Position numbers and translations under genes: made by a program. The notes beneath the pieces were generated by a model. It did no database searches. It was not told where the DNA came from and was given only the letters and a program-made list of their open reading frames with translations. Below are positions 57,465 through 64,000 of a stretch of DNA of 64,000 nucleotides, piece after piece. The DNA comes from Pseudomonas knackmussii B13 (GTDB lineage: Bacteria; Pseudomonadota; Gammaproteobacteria; Pseudomonadales; Pseudomonadaceae): NCBI RefSeq assembly GCF_000689415.1, contig NZ_HG322950.1, positions 5,091,501 to 5,155,500 on the forward strand. Direction: 5' to 3'. Positions within the stretch are counted from its first letter, which is position 1. Every line of letters starts with the position of its first letter.

Positions 57465-57929
57465 ATGCGCATCGTGCAAGCCACCCTCGATCACCTCGAC
57501 ATGCTGACTCCGCTGTTCGTCAAATACCGCGAGTTCTACGGCATGCTCCCCTACCCCGAGTCGTCGCGGAAATTCCTCGAGAAGCGCCTGAGCCGCAAGG
57601 AGTCGGTGATCTATCTGGCCCTGCCCGACGACGCTGACGACCGCATCCTGGGCTTCTGCCAGCTGTACCCGAGCTTCTCCTCGCTGTCGCTCAAGCGCGT
57701 GTGGATCCTCAACGACATCTACGTCGCCGAGGACGCGCGCCGCCAGCTGGTCGCCGACCACCTGCTGCAGCACGCCCGGCAGATGGCGCGCGACACCAAC
57801 GCCGTGCGCATGCGCGTGTCGACCAGCATCGACAACGAAGTGGCGCAGAAGGTCTACGAGTCGATCGGTTTCCGCGAGGACACCGAGTTCAAGAACTACA
57901 TCCTGCCGATCAGCGACGACCTCGTCTGA
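57465..57929 (+). CDS. GNAT-family N-acetyltransferase
   Basis: 154 residues. MRIVQATLDHLDMLTPLFVKYREFYGMLPYPESSRKFLEKRL, then ILGFCQLYPSFSSLSLKRVWILNDIYVAEDARRQLVADHLLQHARQMA, the acetyl-CoA loop (in place of the usual Q/RxxGxG the sequence reads RRQLVA), and the end VYESIGFREDTEFKNYIL. Substrate unknown. It stands alone between the eutC REPIN and a weak hairpin. Confidence 0.85.
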   Translation: MRIVQATLDHLDMLTPLFVKYREFYGMLPYPESSRKFLEKRLSRKESVIYLALPDDADDRILGFCQLYPSFSSLSLKRVWILNDIYVAEDARRQLVADHLLQHARQMARDTNAVRMRVSTSIDNEVAQKVYESIGFREDTEFKNYILPISDDLV

Positions 57930-57941
57930 GCATTTATCCCG

Positions 57942-57961
57942 CCCCGCTGGTCGCAGCGGGG
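57942..57961. other. Hairpin after the GNAT gene
   Basis: CCCCGCTG-GTCG-CAGCGGGG, a perfect 8-4-8 stem-loop with no T-run, 12 bases past the stop. It may be a weak terminator or protect the mRNA end. Confidence 0.5.
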
Positions 57962-58024
57962 CCGCAGCGCTAGAGTGATGGCACCGTAGGTGCAGCATCC
58001 GTAGTCCGACGGATAAGGGGTTAC

Positions 58025-58912
58025 ATGCATTCTCCCCAACGATCTCTGCGTCGCCTGGCATTCGCCCTGCTGCTCGCCCTGGGCAGCGCCCACGCCGAAA
58101 CCCTCCGTGTGGCGACCCTCGAATGGGAACCCTACGTAGGGCCGGACCTACCGGGCAAAGGACTGGCCACCCGCATCCTCGACGAAGCCCTCGCCCTCAA
58201 CGGCGACAAGGCCGAAGTGGTCTTCCTGCCCTGGCAACGCGCCCTCAACGAGTCCCGCGAAGGCCACTACGACGCACTGATGCCTGCCTACCTGTCGGTC
58301 GATCGCAGCCGCGACTTCTATACCTCGATGCCGCTGCTGGACTCCCAGCTCGGCTTCTTCCACCGCCGCGACCGCGCCATCGACTACAACCCCGCGGACC
58401 TGAACAGCCTGCGCCCGTATCGCATTGGCGTGGTGCGCGGCTATGTCAACCAGGCGGACTTCGACGCCGCCGACTACCTGAACAAGGACGTGGTCAACAG
58501 CGACTGGCAGAACCTCGAGAAGCTCCTGCGCGGGCGCCTCGACCTGGCCGTGGTGGATCGCTATACCGGCTACCAGTTGCTGGCCCGCAACGCCCCGGCG
58601 CTGCGCGAGCAGCTGGAGTTCATCCAGCCGCCGCTGGAGGTCAAGCCGCTCTATGTGCTGATTCCCAAGGCCCGCAGCGGCGGCGAAGCGCTGGCCGCCA
58701 ACCTCGACCGCAGCTTGCGTACCCTGCGTCAGAGCGGGCGACTGCAGCAGCTGATCGCCGACGCCCACCTCGAAACGGCACAGGCCATGCGCGCGGTGGC
58801 CGAGCACCCGCTAGCCGAACAGATAGAGCACGGCCCCGGCCAGGGTCACGCCGAACAGCGCAGCGAATATCGCCCGACGCCGCCAACCCTGAACTGGGTC
58901 GGCATGCAGTAG
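58025..58912 (+). CDS. Periplasmic solute-binding protein (type 3)
   Basis: 295 residues with a signal peptide ending at about Ala24 (LLLALGSAHAETLRV). The SBP_bac_3 fold is seen in LRVATLEWEPYVGPDLPGKGLATRILDEAL ... MPAYLSVDRSRDFYTSMPLLDSQLGFFHRR ... RIGVVRGYVNQADFDA. No transporter genes are adjacent, so it may serve a distant permease or act as a sensor part. The family fold ends near residue 255. The last 40 residues (AEHPLAEQIEHGPGQGHAEQRSEY...) are antisense to the C-terminal helix of the convergent gene and are probably a read-through tail. Confidence 0.82.
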   Translation: MHSPQRSLRRLAFALLLALGSAHAETLRVATLEWEPYVGPDLPGKGLATRILDEALALNGDKAEVVFLPWQRALNESREGHYDALMPAYLSVDRSRDFYTSMPLLDSQLGFFHRRDRAIDYNPADLNSLRPYRIGVVRGYVNQADFDAADYLNKDVVNSDWQNLEKLLRGRLDLAVVDRYTGYQLLARNAPALREQLEFIQPPLEVKPLYVLIPKARSGGEALAANLDRSLRTLRQSGRLQQLIADAHLETAQAMRAVAEHPLAEQIEHGPGQGHAEQRSEYRPTPPTLNWVGMQ

Positions 58913-60388
58913 CGGGCGCTCCAGCGCCTGCATGAACTCCGACATGGCCTCGAAGCGCTGCCCCGGCTCAGGCGCCAGCGCCCGCGCCAGGCAGCCGTCC
59001 CAACCTTCGGGGATGCACGCCCCAAGCTCCGTCAACGGCACGTAGCGCGCGCTCTCCTCGGCATCCGGTAGCGCCAACGCCGGCCAACGTCCGCTGGCCA
59101 GCCAATAGGCGTAGGCCGCGACCATGAACTGATCGGCCCGACTGTCCAGCGCCCCGCCGTAACGCAGCTCCGGCGCCAGCGGCAGGACATTTCCCGACAG
59201 AGCCTGGCGCGGAACTCCGGGAACCACCGCCGCAACCTCAGGCACCAGCACCAGCATGCCCTTTTCGTTCACCAGCACCTGCCGCGGCGAAACCCAAAGC
59301 CCGAGCACACCGCGCCGCTGCAATGCCCGCAGCGCCTCGACGAGTTGCCGCAGCAACCCCAGCAGCTCGCTCGCCGAGGGTTGCCGACGGGCCCCGCGCC
59401 AGTCCGCCAGGCTTCGCCATGTTCCAGGCGGAAGGCCGAGCAACTGGAAGGCATGCCGGCGCGCCTCACGCGGCGAAAGCACATCCGGCAGGCTCGCGAC
59501 CTTGCAGCAGCGCAGGGCCCATTCGCGGAGCCAGTAGGCCTGGTCCGCCGCGTGTTCCGCCGCCAGCAGCCAGGCTTCGCGACCATCGTCATGGCGCACG
59601 CGATACAAGCGCGCCTCTGGCCCGTATCCGCAACGTTCGAGCACCCGCCAGCCGTCCAGTTCGTCGCCAGGATGCAAGGCAGGCGGTGCTGGCCAGGTGT
59701 TCGGCTGGGGTATGCCGGGCTGACCGAGCGCGCGAGCCGGCAACAAAAGCGCTGCCGCACCAGGGGCCTGCAGCAAAGGCGCGAGCAGTTCGCCGGGATC
59801 AACTTCGGGACTCAATGCACCAAGCGCCTGCAGCGGCCGTCGGTCCATCACCTCGAGCAAGGGTTGCGGTGCCAGCAGCAACGCCTCGTCCGGGCGACTC
59901 GCCAGGTTGTGCTGGGTCAGCGCCAGCTCCGCCTGACTTCCGAGGAAGCCGTCCTCGCGCCCGGCCAGGGATTGCAGCTCGCCCTGCCGAACGCGCAGCA
60001 GACCGACGTTGCCACAACGCAGGAAATGCACGTCCTCGCCCTGGATCAGCAGGATGCCCACCGCCAGCTCAGGCAGCGCCTGCCCGCCACGGGCCAGGCG
60101 GAAGCGCTGCATGTTCAGCGAGGCGAGCACCTGGCGCACCGCCTGGGTCTCCGACCACCCCTCGGGCGTTCCGGCGAAATCGGCGAACAGGCCATCCAGC
60201 AGCGCCTCCAGGGTTTGCACCATATCGGTGCGCCCGCGCCCCCAGAGCAGCGCGAGCATGAACAGCGGTGGCCGCCCCTGCCGTCCGTCCAGCCAGTGCG
60301 TGCGCAACCGCGCCGCCTGCTCGGGCAGATCGGTGCCGACGCACAGCGCAAGGCCGGGCGCCAGGCGGGCGATGGAGCTGTGGCGCAT
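58811..60388 (-). CDS. Degenerate PP2C phosphatase / protein kinase fusion with C-terminal membrane helix
   Basis: 525 residues. The N-terminal 225 resemble a PP2C phosphatase domain (ALPELAVGILLIQGEDVHFLRCGNVGLLRVRQGELQSL) but lack the usual metal-binding Asp motifs. A kinase-like domain follows (about 240-490: WRVLERCGYGPEARLYRVRHDDGREAWLLAAE), where the HRD loop reads LWVSPRQVLVN and the DFG position is lost. The end LDSRADQFMVAAYAYWLASGRWPAL is kinase-like. The last 20 residues form a membrane anchor (FAALFGVTLAGAVLYLFG). Family members are phosphatase-kinase fusions; this copy looks like a pseudoenzyme. It overlaps the convergent gene by 102 bases. Confidence 0.8.
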   Translation of the reverse strand: MRHSSIARLAPGLALCVGTDLPEQAARLRTHWLDGRQGRPPLFMLALLWGRGRTDMVQTLEALLDGLFADFAGTPEGWSETQAVRQVLASLNMQRFRLARGGQALPELAVGILLIQGEDVHFLRCGNVGLLRVRQGELQSLAGREDGFLGSQAELALTQHNLASRPDEALLLAPQPLLEVMDRRPLQALGALSPEVDPGELLAPLLQAPGAAALLLPARALGQPGIPQPNTWPAPPALHPGDELDGWRVLERCGYGPEARLYRVRHDDGREAWLLAAEHAADQAYWLREWALRCCKVASLPDVLSPREARRHAFQLLGLPPGTWRSLADWRGARRQPSASELLGLLRQLVEALRALQRRGVLGLWVSPRQVLVNEKGMLVLVPEVAAVVPGVPRQALSGNVLPLAPELRYGGALDSRADQFMVAAYAYWLASGRWPALALPDAEESARYVPLTELGACIPEGWDGCLARALAPEPGQRFEAMSEFMQALERPLLHADPVQGWRRRAIFAALFGVTLAGAVLYLFG

Positions 60389-60532
60389 GGAGCGTCCCCC
60401 GACGATGGCTATCGAAGGGGGAAACTGCAGGCTTCATGCCGACAGCTTTTTCACCCGGAGGCTGTAATATCCTGCAATCTGAGTTTCCGCGGCCGCGCGA
60501 CAATGCGCGCCCCGTGGCATCCCTGCGCCGCC

Positions 60533-60538
60533 TATAAT
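60533..60538 (+). promoter_or_regulatory. -10 box of the dedA-mtfA transcript
   Basis: Perfect TATAAT 43 bases before the dedA start; no good -35 at normal spacing. Confidence 0.4.
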
Positions 60539-60580
60539 GCCCCGCTTGGCCAGTTCACCCCGTCGTTCTCAAGGCACTTC

Positions 60581-61240
60581 ATGGACTTCAACCCGATCGA
60601 CCTCGTCCTGCACCTAGACACCTACCTCACGCTGCTGGTCAGCAACTACGGTGCCTGGATCTACGCCATCCTGTTCCTGGTGATCTTCTGCGAAACCGGC
60701 CTGGTGGTGACTCCCTTCCTGCCGGGCGATTCGCTGCTGTTCATCGCCGGCGCCATCTGCGCCAGCGGCGGCATGGACCCCTGGCTGCTCGGCGGCCTGC
60801 TGCTGCTCGCGGCGGTCAGCGGCGACAGCACCAACTACGTGATCGGCCGGACCCTCGGCAAACGCCTGTTCAGCAACCCCAACTCCAAACTGTTCCGCCG
60901 CGACTACCTGGACCAGACCCACGCCTTCTACGAACGCCACGGCGGCAAGACCGTGACCCTGGCGCGCTTCCTGCCCATCGTGCGGACCTTCGCGCCCTTC
61001 GTCGCCGGCATGGCCTACATGCCCTACCTGCGCTTCCTCGCCTTCAGCGTCGTCGGCAGCATCGCCTGGGTCGGCGGCCTGGTGACCCTCGGCTTCTTCT
61101 TCGGCAACGTGCCCTTCATCAAGCAGAACCTCTCGTTGATGATCATCGGCATCATCGCCTTCTCGCTGGTCCCCATGGCGATCGGCGTGATCCGCCACAA
61201 GCTGTCGCGCAACGCCAAGGCCCAGACCTCGGAGCGCTGA
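60581..61240 (+). CDS. DedA-family membrane protein
   Basis: 219 residues, VTT-domain protein. IFCETGLVVTPFLPGDSLLFIAGAICASG and NYVIGRTLGKRLF, then HGGKTVTLARFLPIVRTFAPFVAGMAYMPYLRF with the conserved Arg residues, and RE-entrant Glu/Pro features of the family. DedA proteins act in lipid-carrier (undecaprenyl phosphate) or phospholipid flipping and in drug and pH tolerance. The start at 60581 is the family start. Followed by mtfA 4 bases later. Confidence 0.92.
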   Translation: MDFNPIDLVLHLDTYLTLLVSNYGAWIYAILFLVIFCETGLVVTPFLPGDSLLFIAGAICASGGMDPWLLGGLLLLAAVSGDSTNYVIGRTLGKRLFSNPNSKLFRRDYLDQTHAFYERHGGKTVTLARFLPIVRTFAPFVAGMAYMPYLRFLAFSVVGSIAWVGGLVTLGFFFGNVPFIKQNLSLMIIGIIAFSLVPMAIGVIRHKLSRNAKAQTSER

Positions 61241-61244
61241 GCCC

Positions 61245-62063
61245 ATGTGGTCGTTCGGCGCCTGGCGCAGGCGCCGCTTTCTCGCCCGACATCCGCTGGA
61301 CCCGGCGCTGTGGGCCGAGGTCCGCCGGCAACTGCCGATCCTCGACGGCCTGAGCGTCGACGAACTGCGCCTTCTCGCCGAGCGGGCGCTGCTGTTCCTG
61401 CGCGACAAGCGCCTCAACGCCCTGCCTGGCGTCGAGCTCGACGACTTCCGCCGCCTGCTGCTCGCCACCCAAGCGCAGCTGCCGTTGCTGCACTTGCCAG
61501 AGCTGAACTGGTACCAGGGCTTCCACGAGCTGCTGCTGTACCCGGACGACTTCCTCAGCCCGCAGAAACACCGCGACCCGGCCGGCGTGGTCCACGAATT
61601 CGACGACGAACGCAGCGGCGAAACCTCCTACCAGGGCCCGGTGATCCTCGCCTGGCCCGGCGTGGAAAGCGGCGGCGGCTGGGACGCCTACAACCTGGTG
61701 ATCCACGAGCTGGCGCACAAGCTGGACATGCTCGACGGCGACGCCAACGGCCTGCCGCCGCTGCACCGCGACATGCGTATCGCCGACTGGGCCAGCGCCA
61801 TGCAGGCGGCCTACGACGACCTCAACCGCCAGCTCGACCACAACCCGCACGCCCACACGGCCATCGATCCGTACGCGGCGGAAAACCCGGCGGAATTCTT
61901 CGCCGTGACCAGCGAATACTTCTTCACCGGCCCCGACCTGCTTGAGGCGGCCTATCCGAAGGTCTACCAGCAGCTCGCCCTGTTCTACCGGCAAGATCCG
62001 CTGGCGCGCCTGCGCAGCCTGCAGCGCGAACACCCCGAATATCAGGAACATCCCCCGCACTGA
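61245..62063 (+). CDS. mtfA: Zinc-dependent peptidase MtfA (M90 family)
   Basis: 272 residues. MWSFGAWRRRRFLARHPLDPALW, the zinc motif HELAHKLDMLDG (HExxH, about 154-158) and the downstream ligand Glu in AENPAEFFAVTSEYFF fit MtfA/DUF980. In E. coli MtfA binds the Mlc regulator and has aminopeptidase activity; no mlc gene is in the window. Start 61245 follows the dedA stop by 4 bases, so the genes are coupled. Confidence 0.92.
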   Translation: MWSFGAWRRRRFLARHPLDPALWAEVRRQLPILDGLSVDELRLLAERALLFLRDKRLNALPGVELDDFRRLLLATQAQLPLLHLPELNWYQGFHELLLYPDDFLSPQKHRDPAGVVHEFDDERSGETSYQGPVILAWPGVESGGGWDAYNLVIHELAHKLDMLDGDANGLPPLHRDMRIADWASAMQAAYDDLNRQLDHNPHAHTAIDPYAAENPAEFFAVTSEYFFTGPDLLEAAYPKVYQQLALFYRQDPLARLRSLQREHPEYQEHPPH

Positions 62064-62073
62064 GCGCCGGCTG

Positions 62074-62102
62074 TGGCTTGCGCGGGGCAATCTGCCTATA
62101 AT
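62074..62102 (+). promoter_or_regulatory. Promoter of ppa
   Basis: TGGCTT, 17-base spacer, perfect TATAAT, ending 42 bases before the ppa start and just after the mtfA stop. Confidence 0.65.
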
Positions 62103-62144
62103 CCGCCGCACTTTTTTCGGTCCGACAGACACCTGGAGTCGTCC

Positions 62145-62675
62145 ATGAGCTACAGCAGCATCCCGGCTGGCAAAGACCTGCCGAACGACATTTACGTCGC
62201 CATCGAGATCCCGGCCAACCACGCGCCGATCAAGTACGAGATCGACAAGGACACCGACTGCCTGTTCGTCGACCGTTTCATGGCCACCCCGATGTTCTAC
62301 CCGGCCAACTACGGCTTCATCCCGAACACCCTGGCCGACGACGGTGACCCCCTCGACGTGCTGGTCGTGACCCCCTACCCGGTCGCGCCGGGCTCGGTCA
62401 TCCGCTGCCGTCCGGTTGGCGTGCTGAACATGAGCGACGAAGCCGGCGGCGACGCCAAGCTGGTCGCCGTACCGCACGACAAGCTGACCGTCCTCTACAA
62501 GGACGTGCAGGAATACACCGACCTGCCGGCCCTGCTGCTGGAGCAGATCAAGCACTTCTTCGAGAACTACAAGGATCTCGAGAAAGGCAAGTGGGTGAAG
62601 GTCGAGGGCTGGGGCAACGCCGAACAAGCTCGCGATTACATCACCAAGGCCGTCGCCGCCTTCCAGGCCAAGTGA
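62145..62675 (+). CDS. ppa: Inorganic pyrophosphatase
   Basis: 176 residues, family I soluble enzyme that hydrolyses pyrophosphate to drive biosynthesis. The metal site DDGDPLDVLV (Asp65, 66, 68 and 71) agrees with the E. coli enzyme, and NYGFIPNTL and YKDVQEY follow the family. The start at 62145 (MSYSSIPAGKDLPNDIYV) has TGGAG upstream and its own promoter. A strong terminator follows. Confidence 0.97.
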   Translation: MSYSSIPAGKDLPNDIYVAIEIPANHAPIKYEIDKDTDCLFVDRFMATPMFYPANYGFIPNTLADDGDPLDVLVVTPYPVAPGSVIRCRPVGVLNMSDEAGGDAKLVAVPHDKLTVLYKDVQEYTDLPALLLEQIKHFFENYKDLEKGKWVKVEGWGNAEQARDYITKAVAAFQAK

Positions 62676-62709
62676 CGGACGCGGGCCTCGCCCGCTGCCT
62701 TGCGAAGAA

Positions 62710-62733
62710 GCCCCGCCAAGCGCGGGGCTTTTT
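62710..62733 (+). terminator. Terminator after ppa
   Basis: GCCCCGC-CAAGC-GCGGGGC followed by TTTTT; AAG before the stem extends pairing with the T-run. Confidence 0.92.
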
Positions 62734-62741
62734 CATTTCCG

Positions 62742-63077
62742 CTACAGGCATTCGCGCAGGCTGCGCTCGGCGAACGCGCTGTCCACACCGGGTCGCTGAT
62801 AGAGCGACACCAGACTGCCGCGCTCATTGGCACCGACCTCCAGCAACGCACCGGGCTGGCCGGCGCTATCAGGCAGAACCAGGCGATAGCCGTAACGGAC
62901 TTCCACCTGCTCCGTCCCGGAGCGATAGGCGCGCCACTTCGGCAACAGGCAATCGCGATACACCGGCGGCGACTTCAGCGTCTGCACGCTCGACACCGAT
63001 ACCTCCTCCTTCAGCGCTCCCGGCGACTGGCAGCCCGCCAGCCCCAGCAGCAGCCCCCCCAACCAAGCCCTGCGCAT
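62742..63077 (-). CDS. Hypothetical lipoprotein
   Basis: 111 residues from ATG 63077, which has GGAGGT 6 bases upstream. Signal with lipobox LAGC (MRRAWLGGLLLGLAGCQSPG). Mature part ALKEEVSVSSVQTLKSPPVYRDCLLPKWRAYRSGTEQVEVRYGYRLVLPD..., with two further cysteines. No domain is recognised. It ends 8 bases from the ppa terminator. Confidence 0.8.
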   Translation of the reverse strand: MRRAWLGGLLLGLAGCQSPGALKEEVSVSSVQTLKSPPVYRDCLLPKWRAYRSGTEQVEVRYGYRLVLPDSAGQPGALLEVGANERGSLVSLYQRPGVDSAFAERSLRECL

Positions 63078-63147
63078 CGACCACCTCCCGCCAACCGACA
63101 GCGCAGAGCGTAGCAGCCACATTCGCCACCGCTTGGCGCAAATGCCA

Positions 63148-63177
63148 TTAGGCAAGCCCGGACGAATTTGCTAAAGT
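63148..63177 (+). promoter_or_regulatory. Possible promoter of an intergenic transcript
   Basis: TTAGGC, 18-base spacer, TAAAGT. The -10 is of a form common in Pseudomonas; the -35 is weak. Confidence 0.35.
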
Positions 63178-63183
63178 GCGCGC

Positions 63184-63292
63184 CCACGACGCCGGCGCCA
63201 GCGCCCCGTCCACAGAATTATCAAGGCGGTCGCTGCTTACCAGAAGTGAGAACGGACCACCCCCTGAAAGCCGGCCACAAGCCGGCTTTTTT
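63184..63292 (+). ncRNA. Candidate small RNA (about 110 nt)
   Basis: The 213-base gap between two minus-strand genes holds a plus-strand promoter-like pair (63148-63177) and a strong terminator (63268-63292) but no plus-strand start codon or open frame between. That is the layout of a trans-acting small RNA. I do not recognise the sequence. It could be a leftover terminator instead. Confidence 0.35.
63268..63292 (+). terminator. Terminator on the plus strand with no upstream gene
   Basis: AAGCCGGC-CACAA-GCCGGC followed by TTTTTT. It ends 2 bases into the stop of the minus-strand membrane protein gene. Confidence 0.85.
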
Positions 63293-63854
63293 AATGCCCG
63301 CGCGCCAGCTCCGGACGCGCGCTCCGCCCCGCCAACCGCCCCTCGCCAATTCCCGCCGCGCCCCAGGTCAGCACCGCCGCCACCAGGCACAGGTGGAACA
63401 GGTCCAGCCGCGCCATGCCCAGCCATTCGCCGTGCGTGCCGATCAGCAGGCCGGCCGAGGCGAATAGCACTACGCCTGCGACTGCGAACGGCCATCGAGC
63501 GGAGCGGCCTTTCCAGGCGATCGCCAGCAGGGCGGCCAGGTTGCCAACCAGCACCAGTTGGTCTGGCAGCAAGGACATAGCCAGCCCTGCCAGCAGCAAG
63601 CCGAACACTCGCCAGCGGCCGATTCCGCCGGCAAAGGCGATCAGCAGCAACGCAACCCGGCCAGCGGCTGTGGATAACCAATGGTGCGGTTCGCCGACGG
63701 CTGCCACACCGGCATAGGCCAGCGCCCCAAGAAGGGCGGCCACGCCCAGAAAAACGAAGCCGAGCACCGCCCAGCCCTGGCATCGGCGGGTGCAGCCCCA
63801 GGCTACCCATGCGCACGCGCCGAACAGCACCAGCTCGCAGAAGACGGCCAGCAC
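63291..63854 (-). CDS. Hypothetical membrane protein
   Basis: 187 residues from a GTG start at 63854, one base after the stop of the preceding dehydrogenase gene (TGACGTG), so translation is probably coupled. About six hydrophobic segments (LAVFCELVLFGACAWVAWG, LLGALAYAGVAAV, VALLLIAFAGGIG, VFGLLLAGLAMSLL, WPFAVAGVVLFASAGLLIG, LCLVAAVLTWGAAG). No family is recognised. Confidence 0.72.
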   Translation of the reverse strand: MLAVFCELVLFGACAWVAWGCTRRCQGWAVLGFVFLGVAALLGALAYAGVAAVGEPHHWLSTAAGRVALLLIAFAGGIGRWRVFGLLLAGLAMSLLPDQLVLVGNLAALLAIAWKGRSARWPFAVAGVVLFASAGLLIGTHGEWLGMARLDLFHLCLVAAVLTWGAAGIGEGRLAGRSARPELARGH

Positions 63855-63855
63855 G

Positions 63856-64000
63856 TCAGAGCCGCCCGGTGACAGGCAGCAGCGCGCCAGTGATGGCTGC
63901 GGCGTCGTCGGAGAGGAGGAACAGGATCACCGCCGCCAGCGCAGCCGGCGTGACCCAGCGGGAGACGTCGGCGCCCGGCATGTCGGCGCGGTTCTGCGGA
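63856..64000 (-). CDS. Short-chain dehydrogenase/reductase, C-terminal end (partial)
   Basis: The last 47 codons are visible, PQNRADMPGADVSRWVTPAALAAVILFLSSDDAAAITGALLPVTGRL. The pattern W-x-TP-x-x-x-A-x-x-I-x-F-L-x-S-D-x-A-x-x-I-T-G is the classic SDR end. The cofactor and catalytic parts lie outside the window. Confidence 0.8.
   Translation of the reverse strand, partial: PQNRADMPGADVSRWVTPAALAAVILFLLSDDAAAITGALLPVTGRL

Noticed and set aside
53616..58061. 1481-residue minus-strand open frame
   Set aside because: Antisense to the ethanolamine permease, eutB and eutC; low-complexity translation.

Overview
The window is chromosomal DNA of a Pseudomonas of the P. aeruginosa / P. nitroreducens / P. 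citronellolis type. The evidence is high GC content with strong G/C third-position use, Pseudomonas-type REP repeats (core GTAGGAGCG...), and gene neighbourhoods that, from memory, match P. aeruginosa: prpBC-acnD-prpFD, aatJQMP-aauSR, ubiX-mpl-eatR-eutBC and mtfA-ppa. The species cannot be fixed from sequence reading alone. No rRNA, tRNA, prophage or CRISPR array was seen.

Layout. 0-5 kb: the end of a response regulator, propionyl-CoA synthetase prpE with a divergent AraC regulator, a 59-residue protein and an MFS drug transporter. 5-10.4 kb: a two-gene RND efflux system with a divergent TetR regulator. 10.4-14 kb: a copper regulon (copZ, a secreted protein, copA, cueR) with two MerR-type promoters. 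14-15 kb: a hicAB toxin-antitoxin pair bracketed by near-identical 93-bp REP composites. 15-23 kb: eamA exporter, a nucleotidyltransferase gene broken by an amber codon and coupled to a RIO kinase, an HD-GYP response regulator with a periplasmic-sensing histidine kinase, ada, and a PAP2 phosphatase. 23-30 kb: the acidic amino acid ABC transporter aatJQMP and its two-component system aauSR, with matching upstream activator sites and a sigma54 promoter. 31-41 kb: the 2-methylcitrate operon (GntR regulator, prpB, prpC, acnD, prpF, prpD), split between prpF and prpD by an IS110-family element. 41-50 kb: a Lon-N protein, LrgAB, phaJ4, a MORN-repeat/C13-protease lipoprotein, an oxidoreductase, a lipoprotein, ubiX and mpl. 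48-57 kb: ethanolamine catabolism without a microcompartment (AcoR-type sigma54 activator, aldehyde dehydrogenase, AraC regulator, permease, eutBC). 57-64 kb: GNAT enzyme, periplasmic binding protein, a degenerate phosphatase-kinase fusion, DedA, mtfA, ppa, a lipoprotein, a possible small RNA, a membrane protein and the end of a short-chain dehydrogenase.

How the parts work together. PrpE at the left end makes propionyl-CoA, which feeds the 2-methylcitrate cycle 30 kb away. EutBC turn ethanolamine into acetaldehyde and ammonia, and the neighbouring aldehyde dehydrogenase probably removes the acetaldehyde. Two sigma54 activators (AauR and the AcoR-type protein) each sit next to targets that carry palindromic activator sites and -24/-12 promoters.

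The most striking element is the IS110-family insertion. It lies inside a REP whose two halves can be rejoined exactly, and its 5' non-coding region holds two short stretches that match the left and right sides of that insertion site. This is the pattern expected of the target loop of an IS110 bridge RNA.
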